A stretch of DNA of 64,000 nucleotides from Maribacter huludaoensis (GTDB lineage Bacteria; Bacteroidota; Bacteroidia; Flavobacteriales; Flavobacteriaceae), in assembly GCF_029350945.1 (NCBI RefSeq), contig NZ_JARKMS010000001.1, forward strand, positions 958,313-1,022,312, written 5' to 3'. Shown here one piece after another: positions 35,268 through 45,593 of the stretch. Under the pieces are notes generated by a model. The model was not told the DNA's origin, ran no database searches, and saw only the letters and a list, made by a program, of their open reading frames with translations. Numbering within the stretch: the first letter of the stretch is position 1; every line of letters starts with the position of its first letter. A program made the position numbers and the translations under genes.

Positions 35268-38200
35268 ATGGCATTAAAAGTTGCAATTAAACACAAGACC
35301 AAGTATATCTACGATAGAAGTATAAATCTATCGCCACATATTTTTAGGTTGCGTCCGGCACCACATAGTAGAACACCAATAGAGGCTTATTCAATTAAAA
35401 TTAAACCTGAAAATCATTTTTTTAATTGGCAACAAGACCCTTTTGGAAATTATTTGGCACGAATTGTTTTTCCCGATAAAACCACTGAGCTGTCTATTGA
35501 TGTAGAGATTATAGCCGATTTAAAAACGATCAATCCGTTCGATTTTTTTGTTGAGGAAGCTGTAGAGGAGTTTCCATTTAAATATTCCGATGAGGCTAAG
35601 AAAGAACTTTTGCCTTATTTGGAAAAGGTGGAGAGTGGTCCGTTATTGAAAGAGTGGTTGTCAAAGATAGATTTGACTCCGCAAAGAAGTATAGATTTTT
35701 TAATTGGGCTAAATAGCAAATTGTATAATTACTTGGATTATACGTTGAGAATGGAGCCCGGGGTACAAACCTGTGAAGAAACCTTAGAGGCCAAGTTGGG
35801 TTCTTGTAGGGATTTTGCATGGTTACTGGTGCAAACACTTCGTCATTTAGGTTTGGCGGCTCGCTTTGTTTCCGGGTATTTGGTACAATTGAAGTCCGAT
35901 GAAAAATCACGGGATGGGCCTTCTGGTCCAGAAGAGGATTTTACCGATCTTCATGCGTGGGCAGAAGTATATTTGCCCGGTGCCGGATGGATCGGTCTAG
36001 ACGCCACATCTGGTTTGTTTACGGGTGAAGGTCATATTCCATTGGCATGTACACCATCTTATGAAAGTGCCGCACCGGTAAGCGGATTCAGTGATTTTGC
36101 CGAAACTACCTTTGAATTTGAAAATTCGGTTACTAGAATTTTTGAATCGCCACGTGTAACCAAGCCCTACACAGATGAACAATGGCAAGCAATCTATGAT
36201 CTTGGTTTTAAGGTAGAGGAAGAATTGCAGGCCAATGATGTTCGTTTAACTATGGGTGGCGAACCTACCTTTGTCTCTATAGATGATATGGAGTCTGAGG
36301 AGTGGAATACCGCTGCAGATGGTCAACACAAAAGGGAATTGGCTAGCAAACTTTCCATTAGGTTACTAGAGGTATTTGGTAAAGGGGGGCTCTTGCACCA
36401 CGCACAGGGTAAATGGTATCCTGGAGAGGCCTTGCCGCGTTGGCTCATTGGTATCCACTGGCGCAAAGACGGAAAACCCATTTGGAACGATCTAAGTTTA
36501 TTGGCATCTTTTTCTGAGGAATATAAAATGCCCAGAAATATTACCAAACGATTTTTAAAGACTTTAGGGGGCTATTTGGGTTGTAAGACCAACAGTGTAA
36601 TGCCAGCCTATGAAGATGCCTTTTACTTTTTATGGGAAGAAGGAAAATTACCGGTAGATGTCAATCCTAAAAAATATAATAAAGATGATGGTCACCTACG
36701 TAGAAAATTGGGTGAAATATTGGAAAATGGAATTGGTGAAGTAGTAGGTCACGTATATCCTTTGACCAAAAAGAACAATAAATGGCTTACGAACAAATGG
36801 AAGTTTAGAAATAAACATTTGTTTCTTACGCCCGGTAATTCCGCTATAGGACTTCGTTTGCCTTTGGCGGCATTGCCCCAAGACCCGCCAATACCTTCAG
36901 AACCAACGGCAGAGGTAGAGTTGTTTGAACTCTCGCCGGATTTGCCAAAACCTGGCGATGCATTGGAAAAACGATTGAAATTAAAATCTATAGGTCACCC
37001 AAGAAAGCATCCTTATGTGCGTACGGCAATTTGTGCAGAGGTAAGGGAGAATAAATTATTTCTTTATTTGCCTCCGTTAGATAGTGCCGAAGACTTTTTG
37101 GACTTGGTGGCAAGTATAGAGGCTACAGCAAAAGAATTGAAAGTTCCGGTGATTCTAGAAGGCTATGAGCCACCTCGTGATAATAGGTTAGAAGTTTTAA
37201 AGGTGACCCCTGATCCAGGTGTTATTGAGGTAAACGTACATCCTGCAAAAAATTGGCAAGAACTTACGGACAATACGCTAACCTTATATGCCGAAGCAAA
37301 GCAGGCCCGTTTAGGAACCGAAAAATTTATGCTAGATGGTAAGCACACCGGAACGGGTGGTGGTAATCACGTTACCTTGGGCGGTGTAACTCCGGCTGAT
37401 AGTCCGTTATTACGTAACCCGCAGTTATTACGAAGCTTGTTGACTTTTTGGCAACATCACCCCGGGCTATCCTATTTGTTCTCAGGAGCATTTATAGGAC
37501 CTACTAGTCAGGCTCCACGAGTAGATGAAGCAAGGTTGGAGAACTTGTATGAACTTGAAATTGCCTTTTCACAAATACCAGATGATAAAGAGGTACCGTT
37601 TTGGATCACAGACCGTCTGTTCAGGCATTTGTTGACGGATATAACAGGGAATACCCACAGAGCAGAGTTTTGTATAGATAAATTATACTCTCCGGATTCT
37701 TCGTCCGGGCGTTTGGGTATCTTGGAGCTACGTGCTTTTGATATGCCTCCTCATGCGCAAATGAGTTTAATGCAAATGTTGTTGGTGCGTACGTTGGTAT
37801 CATGGTTTTGGAAAAAACCGTACAAACACAAATTGGTGCGTTGGGGTACGGAATTGCATGACAAATTCTTGCTGGAGCATTATGTAAAAGAAGATATTAA
37901 GGATATTGTAGAGCAGTTGAACGAAGCGGGATATCCGTTCAAATTAGATTGGTTTGATCCCTTCTTTGAATTCCGTTTCCCGTTGTACGGTATGGTAGAT
38001 GTTAATACCATAAAAATGGAATTGCGTATGGCCATAGAACCGTGGAATGTGCTTGGTGAGGAAATGACCGGTGGCGGAACATCCCGTTATGTAGATTCTT
38101 CATTAGAGCGTGTACAGGTAAAAGTCAATAATTTTAATGAAAAGCGATACTCGTTAACGTGTAATGGAGTTAAAATTGAATTGAGCTCTACGGGAACAAA

Positions 38201-38591
38201 GGGCGAGTACGTAGCGGGAGTGCGTTTTAAAGCCTGGGAACCATGGTCTGCCTTACACCCGACAATTGGGGTAGATACTCCACTGGTATTTGATATAGTG
38301 GATGATTGGAACAAAAAGTCTATTGGTGGCTGTACCTATTTTGTGGCACACCCAGGTGGTAGGTCGTATGATACCTTTCCGGTAAATAGCTTAGAAGCAG
38401 AATCGCGCAGAATTAATAGATTTTGGGATATTGGCATGACACAAGATGAGGTAACACCTACAGAATTGGTGGCTTCAACAAATTTTACGGGCAGAATGGT
38501 AGAACCTAAGAAAGGTTCAAATACATTTGCATACAAAGAGATGCCGGTCAACCCAGAGTATCCACATGTAACAGATTTGCGTAAGAAGTAA
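35268..38591 (+). CDS. Transglutaminase-like domain fused to DUF2126 putative amidoligase
   Basis: 1107 residues. Residues 1-290 are a bacterial transglutaminase-like protein (N-terminal beta domain, then the Cys-His-Asp fold) with C180 (GSCRDFAWL), H229 (DLHAWAEVYLPG) and D245 (IGLDATSG) intact. Residues 300-1107 are DUF2126, classed in Pfam as a putative amidoligase, with motifs such as RLTMGGEPTFVSIDDME, GKHTGTGGGNHVTLGG and RAFDMPPHAQMSLMQ. No signal peptide. It begins a compact three-gene operon with an ATP-grasp/alpha-E protein (11 bp gap) and a second transglutaminase (2 bp gap). Comparative genomics has predicted that such sets form and break amide bonds on peptides or proteins; substrates are unknown. 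Confidence 0.88.
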   Translation: MALKVAIKHKTKYIYDRSINLSPHIFRLRPAPHSRTPIEAYSIKIKPENHFFNWQQDPFGNYLARIVFPDKTTELSIDVEIIADLKTINPFDFFVEEAVEEFPFKYSDEAKKELLPYLEKVESGPLLKEWLSKIDLTPQRSIDFLIGLNSKLYNYLDYTLRMEPGVQTCEETLEAKLGSCRDFAWLLVQTLRHLGLAARFVSGYLVQLKSDEKSRDGPSGPEEDFTDLHAWAEVYLPGAGWIGLDATSGLFTGEGHIPLACTPSYESAAPVSGFSDFAETTFEFENSVTRIFESPRVTKPYTDEQWQAIYDLGFKVEEELQANDVRLTMGGEPTFVSIDDMESEEWNTAADGQHKRELASKLSIRLLEVFGKGGLLHHAQGKWYPGEALPRWLIGIHWRKDGKPIWNDLSLLASFSEEYKMPRNITKRFLKTLGGYLGCKTNSVMPAYEDAFYFLWEEGKLPVDVNPKKYNKDDGHLRRKLGEILENGIGEVVGHVYPLTKKNNKWLTNKWKFRNKHLFLTPGNSAIGLRLPLAALPQDPPIPSEPTAEVELFELSPDLPKPGDALEKRLKLKSIGHPRKHPYVRTAICAEVRENKLFLYLPPLDSAEDFLDLVASIEATAKELKVPVILEGYEPPRDNRLEVLKVTPDPGVIEVNVHPAKNWQELTDNTLTLYAEAKQARLGTEKFMLDGKHTGTGGGNHVTLGGVTPADSPLLRNPQLLRSLLTFWQHHPGLSYLFSGAFIGPTSQAPRVDEARLENLYELEIAFSQIPDDKEVPFWITDRLFRHLLTDITGNTHRAEFCIDKLYSPDSSSGRLGILELRAFDMPPHAQMSLMQMLLVRTLVSWFWKKPYKHKLVRWGTELHDKFLLEHYVKEDIKDIVEQLNEAGYPFKLDWFDPFFEFRFPLYGMVDVNTIKMELRMAIEPWNVLGEEMTGGGTSRYVDSSLERVQVKVNNFNEKRYSLTCNGVKIELSSTGTKGEYVAGVRFKAWEPWSALHPTIGVDTPLVFDIVDDWNKKSIGGCTYFVAHPGGRSYDTFPVNSLEAESRRINRFWDIGMTQDEVTPTELVASTNFTGRMVEPKKGSNTFAYKEMPVNPEYPHVTDLRKK

Positions 38592-38602
38592 TTGAAGAGG
38601 TA

Positions 38603-41164
38603 ATGCCAACAACAAAAACCACGTGGTTCAATAATTATGATACCCAACAGGGCAATGATGAAATGTATTCATTGAACAATGGTATAAAACCCTATTGGAG
38701 TAAACTGTTGACCAGTTTTGATACCTTGGGGGTCACGGGCCTAACGGCACGTCAAAAAGATATAGACTGGCTATTGTCAGAAAACGGGGTCACCTATAAT
38801 GTATACAACGATCCACAGGGTATGCATAGACCTTGGAACCTTAATGTGGTTCCTTTTATGCTGCACCAGAATGAGTGGGCAGAGGTAGAGGCAGGGTTAA
38901 AGCAAAGGGCAGAATTGCTCAACTTGGTGTTAAAAGATGTCTACGGCGACCGAAAATTAATAAAAAACGGTATCGTACCCTATGAAGTAATTTATGGGCA
39001 TAGGGGTTTTCTTAGGCAATGTTCCGGTATGGAGCTTCAGTTAGAACAGTATTTATCTATTTATGCCGCAGATTTATGCCGTGGAACGGATGGGCGTTTA
39101 TGGGTGGTAAATGACAGGACAGAGGCACCATCAGGTATGGGGTATGCTCTAGAGAATAGATCCACGACCAGTAGAATTCTGCCGGATTTATATGCGGAAA
39201 TGAAAGTGAAGCGTTTATCCGGATTTTTTCAGGAATTCAATCAAATGCTTATTGATGCAGCACCGGGCAAAAAGGAAAATCCGAATATTGTGATTCTTAC
39301 ACCGGGCTCACATAACGAAACCTATTTTGAACATGCCTATATGGCGTCTTTCTTAGGGTATCCATTGGTACAAGGTAATGATATGGTGGTGCGTGACGGC
39401 TTTCTTTGGATGAAGTCTTTGCAAGGCTTAAAGCAGATCGATGTGGTATTGCGTAGGGTAGACGATGCCTTTACCGATCCTTTGGAACTACGTGAAGATT
39501 CACATTTGGGCGTAGCCGGATTATTGGATGTTGTACGAAGAAACAATGTAGCGGTCATAAACCCTATAGGAAGTGGAGTTATTGAAAATCCGGGATTGAT
39601 TCCGTTTATGCCGGCCATAGCAAAATTCTTTATGGATGAGGAATTAAAATTACCTCAGATTGCATCATGGTGGTGCGGACAAGAAAAGGAAAGAAATTTT
39701 GTCTTGGATAACATATCAAAATTGGTCATAAAAAGAATAGATCGTACCAATAGGGAAAGTATCTATTTTGGAGAACTAATGAGTGCGGAAGCATTGGATG
39801 AACTTAAAAAGGTCATTTTGGAACGTCCCTATCGTTTTGTTGCACAGGAACGCATTAATTTCTCAACGGCACCCAATTTTACCAATGATAAATTAGCGCC
39901 AAGAAATGTTGTGGCAAGAGCATTTTGTATCGCATCTAAAAAAGACTATTCCGTAATGCCAGGTGGTTTGGTCAGGGTGGCGCCAGATGGCGAGACGGTA
40001 AGAGTGTCCAATCAAAGAGGTGGCACCAGTAAAGATTTTTGGATATTGGACGATGAACCCATTGTGGAAGAAAAAAATAGGCATTGGCAGCAAAAATCAT
40101 CTATTGCCATTTCGGGACTAAATGATTTGCCCAGCTTAACGGCAGAAAATTTATATTGGGCAGGACGATATGTAGGGCGTACATTGGTAAATGCACGTTT
40201 TTTACGTACGGTAATGCGACAAATGGCCATAGTGCAGAACAGAAACGAAAAACCCGATTCTGAAAAACTTAAAGTGCTTTTTAAAGCGGTTACACAATTA
40301 ACGGGTACCTATCCTGGCTTCGTGGAAAGAGCAAAAGATGGCAAATTGGCCATGGATAATCCGTATGAGGAAATGTTATCCGTAATTTTAGATAAGAATA
40401 GGGTGGGCAGTTTGGCGCATACCATAAGTATGTTCGGGAACTCCTATTATTCCATCCGTAATTTATGGTCCTCGGATATGTGGCGCGTATTTGAGAATAT
40501 TCAAAAAATTTGGAACTCCCTGGTAGATGGTGATGATCACTCCATAAATAAAATTCTCAAAGTTTTAAATCAATTGATTACACGGTTAATTGCATTTATG
40601 GGGCTTATTGAAGAAAGTATTATGGTGCAACAAGGTTTGCTATTATACTTTATAGGGTTGCAATTGGAGCAAAGTAGTTTGAATATTACTAAATGTAGGG
40701 CCTTATTGACCATAAAATATGATGAGCAGGTAGAGTATGATTTGTTGGAGTACCTGTTGACCAGTCATGAAAGCCTTAATATATACAGATACAGTTACCG
40801 CTCTCATATAGAATTGGCACATGTGTTGGATCTAGTGGTGTTGGATCTGGATTATGCACGTTCATTGACCTTTATGATCAATAGATTGCAAAAAGATATC
40901 GCAAGATTGCCACACTCCAAACATGACCATCAGTTAAGTAACTATCAAAAATTTGTATTTGAGGCATTTTCAAAGTTAAGATTGGCAGAGTCTTCTAAGC
41001 TGGTTCAGACAAAATCTGAAACAGATGTTACAAGAGAGCAGTTAGATACTCTTTTAAAAGAACTTTCTGATTTGTTGTATAAAACCTCACAATCTATATC
41101 CAACACCTATTTTAATCATACGGACAAGCAAACACAATTGTTTACACAGTCATTTCCCATTTAA
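38603..41164 (+). CDS. Circularly permuted ATP-grasp protein fused to alpha-E domain
   Basis: 853 residues. Residues about 20-490 are the circularly permuted type-2 ATP-grasp region (formerly DUF404/DUF407): YNVYNDPQGMHRPWNLNVVP, VIYGHRGFLRQC, LWVVNDRTEAPSGMGYALEN, and the later VAQERINFSTAP and VMPGGLVRVAPDG. Residues about 520-840 are the helical alpha-E (DUF403) domain (NLYWAGRYVGRTLVNARFLR, then HTISMFGNSYYSIRN). In many bacteria these are two genes; here they are one polypeptide. A role in ATP-dependent peptide ligation is inferred from the fold and from the flanking amidoligase and transglutaminase genes. Confidence 0.9.
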   Translation: MPTTKTTWFNNYDTQQGNDEMYSLNNGIKPYWSKLLTSFDTLGVTGLTARQKDIDWLLSENGVTYNVYNDPQGMHRPWNLNVVPFMLHQNEWAEVEAGLKQRAELLNLVLKDVYGDRKLIKNGIVPYEVIYGHRGFLRQCSGMELQLEQYLSIYAADLCRGTDGRLWVVNDRTEAPSGMGYALENRSTTSRILPDLYAEMKVKRLSGFFQEFNQMLIDAAPGKKENPNIVILTPGSHNETYFEHAYMASFLGYPLVQGNDMVVRDGFLWMKSLQGLKQIDVVLRRVDDAFTDPLELREDSHLGVAGLLDVVRRNNVAVINPIGSGVIENPGLIPFMPAIAKFFMDEELKLPQIASWWCGQEKERNFVLDNISKLVIKRIDRTNRESIYFGELMSAEALDELKKVILERPYRFVAQERINFSTAPNFTNDKLAPRNVVARAFCIASKKDYSVMPGGLVRVAPDGETVRVSNQRGGTSKDFWILDDEPIVEEKNRHWQQKSSIAISGLNDLPSLTAENLYWAGRYVGRTLVNARFLRTVMRQMAIVQNRNEKPDSEKLKVLFKAVTQLTGTYPGFVERAKDGKLAMDNPYEEMLSVILDKNRVGSLAHTISMFGNSYYSIRNLWSSDMWRVFENIQKIWNSLVDGDDHSINKILKVLNQLITRLIAFMGLIEESIMVQQGLLLYFIGLQLEQSSLNITKCRALLTIKYDEQVEYDLLEYLLTSHESLNIYRYSYRSHIELAHVLDLVVLDLDYARSLTFMINRLQKDIARLPHSKHDHQLSNYQKFVFEAFSKLRLAESSKLVQTKSETDVTREQLDTLLKELSDLLYKTSQSISNTYFNHTDKQTQLFTQSFPI

Positions 41165-41166
41165 TA

Positions 41167-42057
41167 ATGATATTCAATATTACACATATTACCAAGTATG
41201 ACTATAACGCTCCTGTAAGCTATTGTCATAATATTGCGACATTACGCCCTAGAGAATCAAAAGGCCAGGAACTGTTGGATTATACCATTGAAATATCGCC
41301 TGAACCGGCTGAAATTACGGAGCGTAAAGATTTTTTTGGAAATTATATAACACGTTTTTCCATTCAAACCGAGCATAGAACATTAAAAGTAACCACAAAG
41401 AGTAAGATTAAAAGAGAATACGCCCAATACCATGAATCATTCAATAGCGAGGCATGTAAAAATATTACCATGAACCATGCCCTAGCTGCATTACAAGAGA
41501 TGGATGCGGAAACTTTGGAAGCTAAGCAATATGTGCTGGAATCTATTTTTATTAGAAGGACGGATAAGGCGATTAGGGACTATGCAGAATTGTCCTTTAA
41601 GGGCGATAGATCAGTTTTTGAAGCTGCATATGAATTGATGCAACGCATTTATACCGACTTTGATTTTGATTCGGAATTCTCCACTATTTCCACACCGATT
41701 GAAGAGGTAATGAAAGAGAAAAAAGGAGTGTGTCAAGATTTTGCCCAAATAGCCATTGCTTGTATACGGTCTGTAGGGTTACCGGCACGCTATATAAGTG
41801 GTTATATAGAAACCTTACCTGCTCCCGGTAAAGAAAAATTAATAGGAGCCGATGCTTCCCATGCATGGTTTGCTATTTATATTCCAGGTTTTGGTTGGGT
41901 AGATTTTGATCCAACGAACAACCAGATACCCAAAGACCAACACATTGTGGTAGGCTGGGGTAGGGACTATTATGACGTGCCGCCTTTAAAAGGGGTTGTA
42001 TATGGTAGCGGACAGAGTAAATTAAAAGTGGCGGTTGATATTGCTGCTGTGGTTTAA
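41167..42057 (+). CDS. Transglutaminase-like cysteine protease-fold protein
   Basis: 296 residues: N-terminal beta domain (ITHITKYDYNAPVSYCHNIA) followed by the transglutaminase core with C189 (GVCQDFAQIAIACI), H232 (ASHAWFAIYIPG) and D248 (VDFDPTNNQ). It starts 2 bp after the ATP-grasp gene, so translation is coupled. In such clusters this enzyme is thought to act as a peptidase or amide-exchange enzyme counteracting the ligases; that is family-level inference. The next gene converges with a 5-bp gap. Confidence 0.92.
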   Translation: MIFNITHITKYDYNAPVSYCHNIATLRPRESKGQELLDYTIEISPEPAEITERKDFFGNYITRFSIQTEHRTLKVTTKSKIKREYAQYHESFNSEACKNITMNHALAALQEMDAETLEAKQYVLESIFIRRTDKAIRDYAELSFKGDRSVFEAAYELMQRIYTDFDFDSEFSTISTPIEEVMKEKKGVCQDFAQIAIACIRSVGLPARYISGYIETLPAPGKEKLIGADASHAWFAIYIPGFGWVDFDPTNNQIPKDQHIVVGWGRDYYDVPPLKGVVYGSGQSKLKVAVDIAAVV

Positions 42058-42062
42058 GTTGT

Positions 42063-42785
42063 TTATTCTTCAAAAAAGAATTCATGTAATTCAATTAAAC
42101 TACTTCTTTTAATTTGAACGAGGTCTCTCGTGTCTTTTAAGAAAATACCTAAAGATCTTTCATTATAAATGAATTTCATATCATTAGAATAGTCTGTAAC
42201 AACGTACATATCGCCGGAAAGTTGATAAAATGGTATGGTCATTTTGTTTTTAATTTTGACACCTTTATTAACAATACGTCCTTCTTGTAAAGTAGAAGCC
42301 ACATTATAGTCACTTGATTCTCCAGATGCAACCTTAACGTAGGAAACCATCATATTAACCCATTCTGCTTCATCGATTAAAAACCATTTTATTTTATTGA
42401 AATCAATACCATACTCATTAATCCACCCGTGACTAGTAAAACCTAACAGTACTTGTTTTTTGCCATCTAAAACTGGCTTGTCCGCAGGTTCAAATTCTTG
42501 AATTTTAAAGGTGATGACAGAAGCAGATGACATGTCTTTTAACTTTTTACCATCAAAATCTATAGTCTTTAATGAAAAACTGGTTATGTTGGGGTTGTTT
42601 GCCAATAACCATTCCGTGGCAGTTAGTTCAGCACGTTCTTTCATTTGTTCCACTGCTGCTACACCTGCTCCTATTGCAGCAAGGGCACCCACTGCTCCTG
42701 CGACAACGGCACCATTGTCTTGAGCATAGTTTTTGGTAGGAATTAGAATTGAAAGAATAAATAATAGGGTAATTAGTTTACGCAT
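42063..42785 (-). CDS. Exported protein of unknown function
   Basis: 240 residues with a clear signal peptide (about 1-21, ending KNYAQ) and then an Ala/Gly-rich hydrophobic stretch (AVVAGAVGALAAIGAGVAAV) that could be a membrane-active or glycine-zipper segment. The rest looks like a mixed alpha/beta domain with no catalytic motif that I recognise (TEWLLANNPNITSFSLKTID, then VLLGFTSHGWINEYGI). Monocistronic. It converges on the peptide-ligation operon but there is no evidence that they work together. Confidence 0.75.
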   Translation of the reverse strand: MRKLITLLFILSILIPTKNYAQDNGAVVAGAVGALAAIGAGVAAVEQMKERAELTATEWLLANNPNITSFSLKTIDFDGKKLKDMSSASVITFKIQEFEPADKPVLDGKKQVLLGFTSHGWINEYGIDFNKIKWFLIDEAEWVNMMVSYVKVASGESSDYNVASTLQEGRIVNKGVKIKNKMTIPFYQLSGDMYVVTDYSNDMKFIYNERSLGIFLKDTRDLVQIKRSSLIELHEFFFEE

Positions 42786-42983
42786 AATGTTTTGTTGAGT
42801 GGTTGATTTATAAATAGGCCATACCTACCAAATCGGTCAGTTCCCCCGAAATACCTCTTCAGCAGGATGGCCATAGCAATATGTATTTTAATTCTGGTTA
42901 GTGTGCCTATTGCTAAGCAAGAACAAACCTAACACCATTATAACTAACAGTATTACGGTTTTCCGTAAGGCAACGGTTTATTT

Positions 42984-43649
42984 TTAGATTAGCCCTAAAT
43001 CTTTTACGATGGCCACAAGGTGAATGGCATTATTGGCGTTGAATTGTATTCGCAATTTGTTCAATCTTTTTTCAATTGAACTTAGGCTAGCAGGTGAAAT
43101 ATTCTCTTTTTTATAGAGTGCGCTGATCTCATCTTGAGATAAGCCTTTACTAAGGTTGTCTAAAAGTGAAATATCGTAGTCATCAATTTCCAGTTCGTTC
43201 TCGGCACTAAATGCATTTGAAACTTCTGGGGATAAGAACTTTCCATCTTTAGCAACTTCACAAATGGCTTGGGTCAAATTTTTAAGTCCGGTTCTGCTTT
43301 TGCAAACATATGCATCTATATCATGCTGGTTAAAGAGAGTGCGCACAGCTTGCAAGCGATCTTCAACAGAATATACAATGACTTTTAGAGAAGGGAAATC
43401 TGACTTTAGTTTAGCCACTAAAGCCTGCCCTGATGGGTAAGTCTGTGACCTGTGGTCCACCTTAAATGATAGGTCCGATATTACTAGATCAAACGGGACC
43501 GAATCCAAATCCGCCCTTTTTACTTTTAAATAGGCATCATCGCAATATTGAACTTGATCTATTTGTGAAACACCCAATTCGGTCAGTAATGAAAATACAC
43601 CTTTGTTGATGTCTTCCATATCCTCCGCAATTAAAACTTTTTTGAACAT
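42984..43649 (-). CDS. LuxR/NarL-type response regulator
   Basis: 221 residues. N-terminal receiver with acidic residues (IAEDMED), D59 (LVISDLSF) and a Ser/Lys pair (VYSVED, CKSRTG), and a C-terminal NarL-like HTH (LSKGLSQDEISALYKKENIS, then SSIEKRLNKLRIQF). The GLSQDEIS recognition module is a variant of the usual GLSNKEIA. It begins 3 bp after the stop of the TPR histidine kinase, which is its evident partner. Confidence 0.92.
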   Translation of the reverse strand: MFKKVLIAEDMEDINKGVFSLLTELGVSQIDQVQYCDDAYLKVKRADLDSVPFDLVISDLSFKVDHRSQTYPSGQALVAKLKSDFPSLKVIVYSVEDRLQAVRTLFNQHDIDAYVCKSRTGLKNLTQAICEVAKDGKFLSPEVSNAFSAENELEIDDYDISLLDNLSKGLSQDEISALYKKENISPASLSSIEKRLNKLRIQFNANNAIHLVAIVKDLGLI

Positions 43650-43652
43650 GCA

Positions 43653-45317
43653 TTAAATTATTATTGATGCCTTAAAGCCATCACCTTGCTTGGATTCAAA
43701 ATTAATAGTTCCATTTATAGAAGTGATACGGGATTCCGTATGTTGAAGGCCATTTTTCTTAAAAAGATCACATCCAACGCCATTATCACGATAATTAATA
43801 TGAATTTTTTTTCCTTCTTTTTCAAAAACTAGGGTTACAAAAGTTGCGTGGCTATGTTTGCGCATATTGGTCATGAGCTCTTGCAATACCCTATAGATAG
43901 CTGTTTTTTTCATTTCAGAAATACCGTCCCAAGGCATTTTAGAAAGGTTACGGGTTATGATATTGACTTTGCTATTTTTATATCCTAGCAATAAATCGTT
44001 TAATTGCTTGCCAAAATCTTTTCTAAGGTCAATTGCACTATTTTCTCTAGAAATATCTCGTGTTTTGGTGTATATTTTTTCCATTTCATCTAAAATAGTA
44101 GTGTCAATTTCTGAATTGTTCTCAAGAGATGTCATCACTTTATACATGTCATTGGCAACTTCATCATGCACTTTTTTGGCAATTCTGGTTTCGGTTTTAT
44201 AGATTTCTTCGATTTTAGCCTTTCTGTATCGGTTTCTGTAGATAAAATAAGAACCAACTAGAATTAGAAAAATAATAAAGGCAAGGGCTTGGTAAGCCAA
44301 CCGCTTACGTAATTCTATTTCTTGTAGTAGTATACTGGCTTGAGTTTTCTTTTGTTCTTCGGCTACATTATATTTTAGAAATGCATTTTTGTTCTCTGCT
44401 ATTTGCTTGGCATTGGCTATGCTGTCGGTCAGTTTTTTATATTCATGAATAAGAGGATTCTTATCCATATTCATAAGTAATGATATGGATTCTAGTTTAA
44501 AAGAACTACTGTTGATCTTGTCTGAAAGGGATAGCGCTTTCTCTGCATAGAATAATGCTTTTGTAGTGTCTTTTCTATCCAAGTAATACTCTGATAAATG
44601 AGTGTTGCTCGCGTGCTGACCAATAAGGTCATTATTTTTTTGACGAAGTATTAAAGCATTTTTTAAATTATCCAATCCCTCTGGAATGTGAAGTTTAGAC
44701 TGTACAAGACCTAAATTATCGGTTACCAAGGTGGTTTGATAATCATTGGCAAAATCAAAACGTTTTTCAAATAGAAACGAATAAATGTCCAATGCGTTTT
44801 TATAGTCGAAAAGATCTTTGTAGATATTGGCTTTATTGTTCAAGATGATAACACTATCGCTTAGTTTATTGGCAATTTGTAATGCGTTGTCAAAAGTTCT
44901 AATAGCTTCGGTTGCGTTGTTCGATGCTCTATAAATACGCCCTAATTGGTTGTAAAGACCTACCCTAGAGTTGATCAAAGTATCTTTGGTCTGCATTGAC
45001 TCAATAAGATTAAGGGCTTCAACAATATGATTTTCACTACTGAAATTATTACCAATTTTAAATTCAGCTATAGAAAGCAGCCTAAGGTCATAAATTGCAT
45101 TTAAGGTATCTTTTGATTCTATATCCCGCTCTTTTTTCTTGGTAAAATAGTGAACGCCAGAGGGCAGGTCTTGAGGTTGAGAAGGGTTTAGAATTGCTTT
45201 TCTGTAATGTAGTGAACTATCTTTTGAAATTTGTGCTAAGGAGCTATTGGGTATTAGAAATATAAAGAAAGCAAGGAATATATATTGAGGTATGATTATG
45301 CTTAATTTGTTGTTCAT
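43653..45317 (-). CDS. TPR-containing HisKA_3-type sensor histidine kinase
   Basis: 554 residues: signal sequence (about 1-28), a periplasmic region of tetratricopeptide repeats (about 60-310; for example YNQLGRIYRASNNATEAIRT), one transmembrane helix (about 345-364) and a cytoplasmic kinase core. H384 lies in KKVHDEVANDMYKV, a HisKA_3-like dimerisation site, and the ATPase part has YRVLQELMTNMRKHS and INYRDNGVGCD. TPR-HK/LuxR-RR pairs are widespread in Bacteroidota. The ligand is unknown. It is in an operon with the LuxR-type regulator. Confidence 0.92.
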   Translation of the reverse strand: MNNKLSIIIPQYIFLAFFIFLIPNSSLAQISKDSSLHYRKAILNPSQPQDLPSGVHYFTKKKERDIESKDTLNAIYDLRLLSIAEFKIGNNFSSENHIVEALNLIESMQTKDTLINSRVGLYNQLGRIYRASNNATEAIRTFDNALQIANKLSDSVIILNNKANIYKDLFDYKNALDIYSFLFEKRFDFANDYQTTLVTDNLGLVQSKLHIPEGLDNLKNALILRQKNNDLIGQHASNTHLSEYYLDRKDTTKALFYAEKALSLSDKINSSSFKLESISLLMNMDKNPLIHEYKKLTDSIANAKQIAENKNAFLKYNVAEEQKKTQASILLQEIELRKRLAYQALAFIIFLILVGSYFIYRNRYRKAKIEEIYKTETRIAKKVHDEVANDMYKVMTSLENNSEIDTTILDEMEKIYTKTRDISRENSAIDLRKDFGKQLNDLLLGYKNSKVNIITRNLSKMPWDGISEMKKTAIYRVLQELMTNMRKHSHATFVTLVFEKEGKKIHINYRDNGVGCDLFKKNGLQHTESRITSINGTINFESKQGDGFKASIII

Positions 45318-45464
45318 ACCCCTAAATATAAACTAATTGGTTAATAATATGATTGAATTTTTTCTAAGATGGTAACTGTCTAAAATAGTTATAGTTACTG
45401 AAAACTAAAGGTCAGGTTGTTCAATGTTTGATGACTAATAATTTGTATTGTCCTGACTTTTGTC

Positions 45465-45513
45465 AAAAAAAAAGAGCACCAAACCTCGGCGTTATGCCAA
45501 AGTTTAAATGCCC
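45465..45513 (-). terminator. Terminator downstream of the kdgK-pfk-kdgA operon
   Basis: On the minus strand, AAACTTTGGC pairs with GCCGAGGTTT around an ATAAC loop (two G-U pairs), extended by GGGCA/TGCTC, and followed by nine T (complement of 45465-45473). It lies 81 bp after the kdgA stop. Confidence 0.75.
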
Positions 45514-45593
45514 TTTTTCAACTAACAACTTAAATATGCACTTTTAAAAGACTTTCCCGATAACAAAAATGTTTCAGGTACTGTCTCTATACT

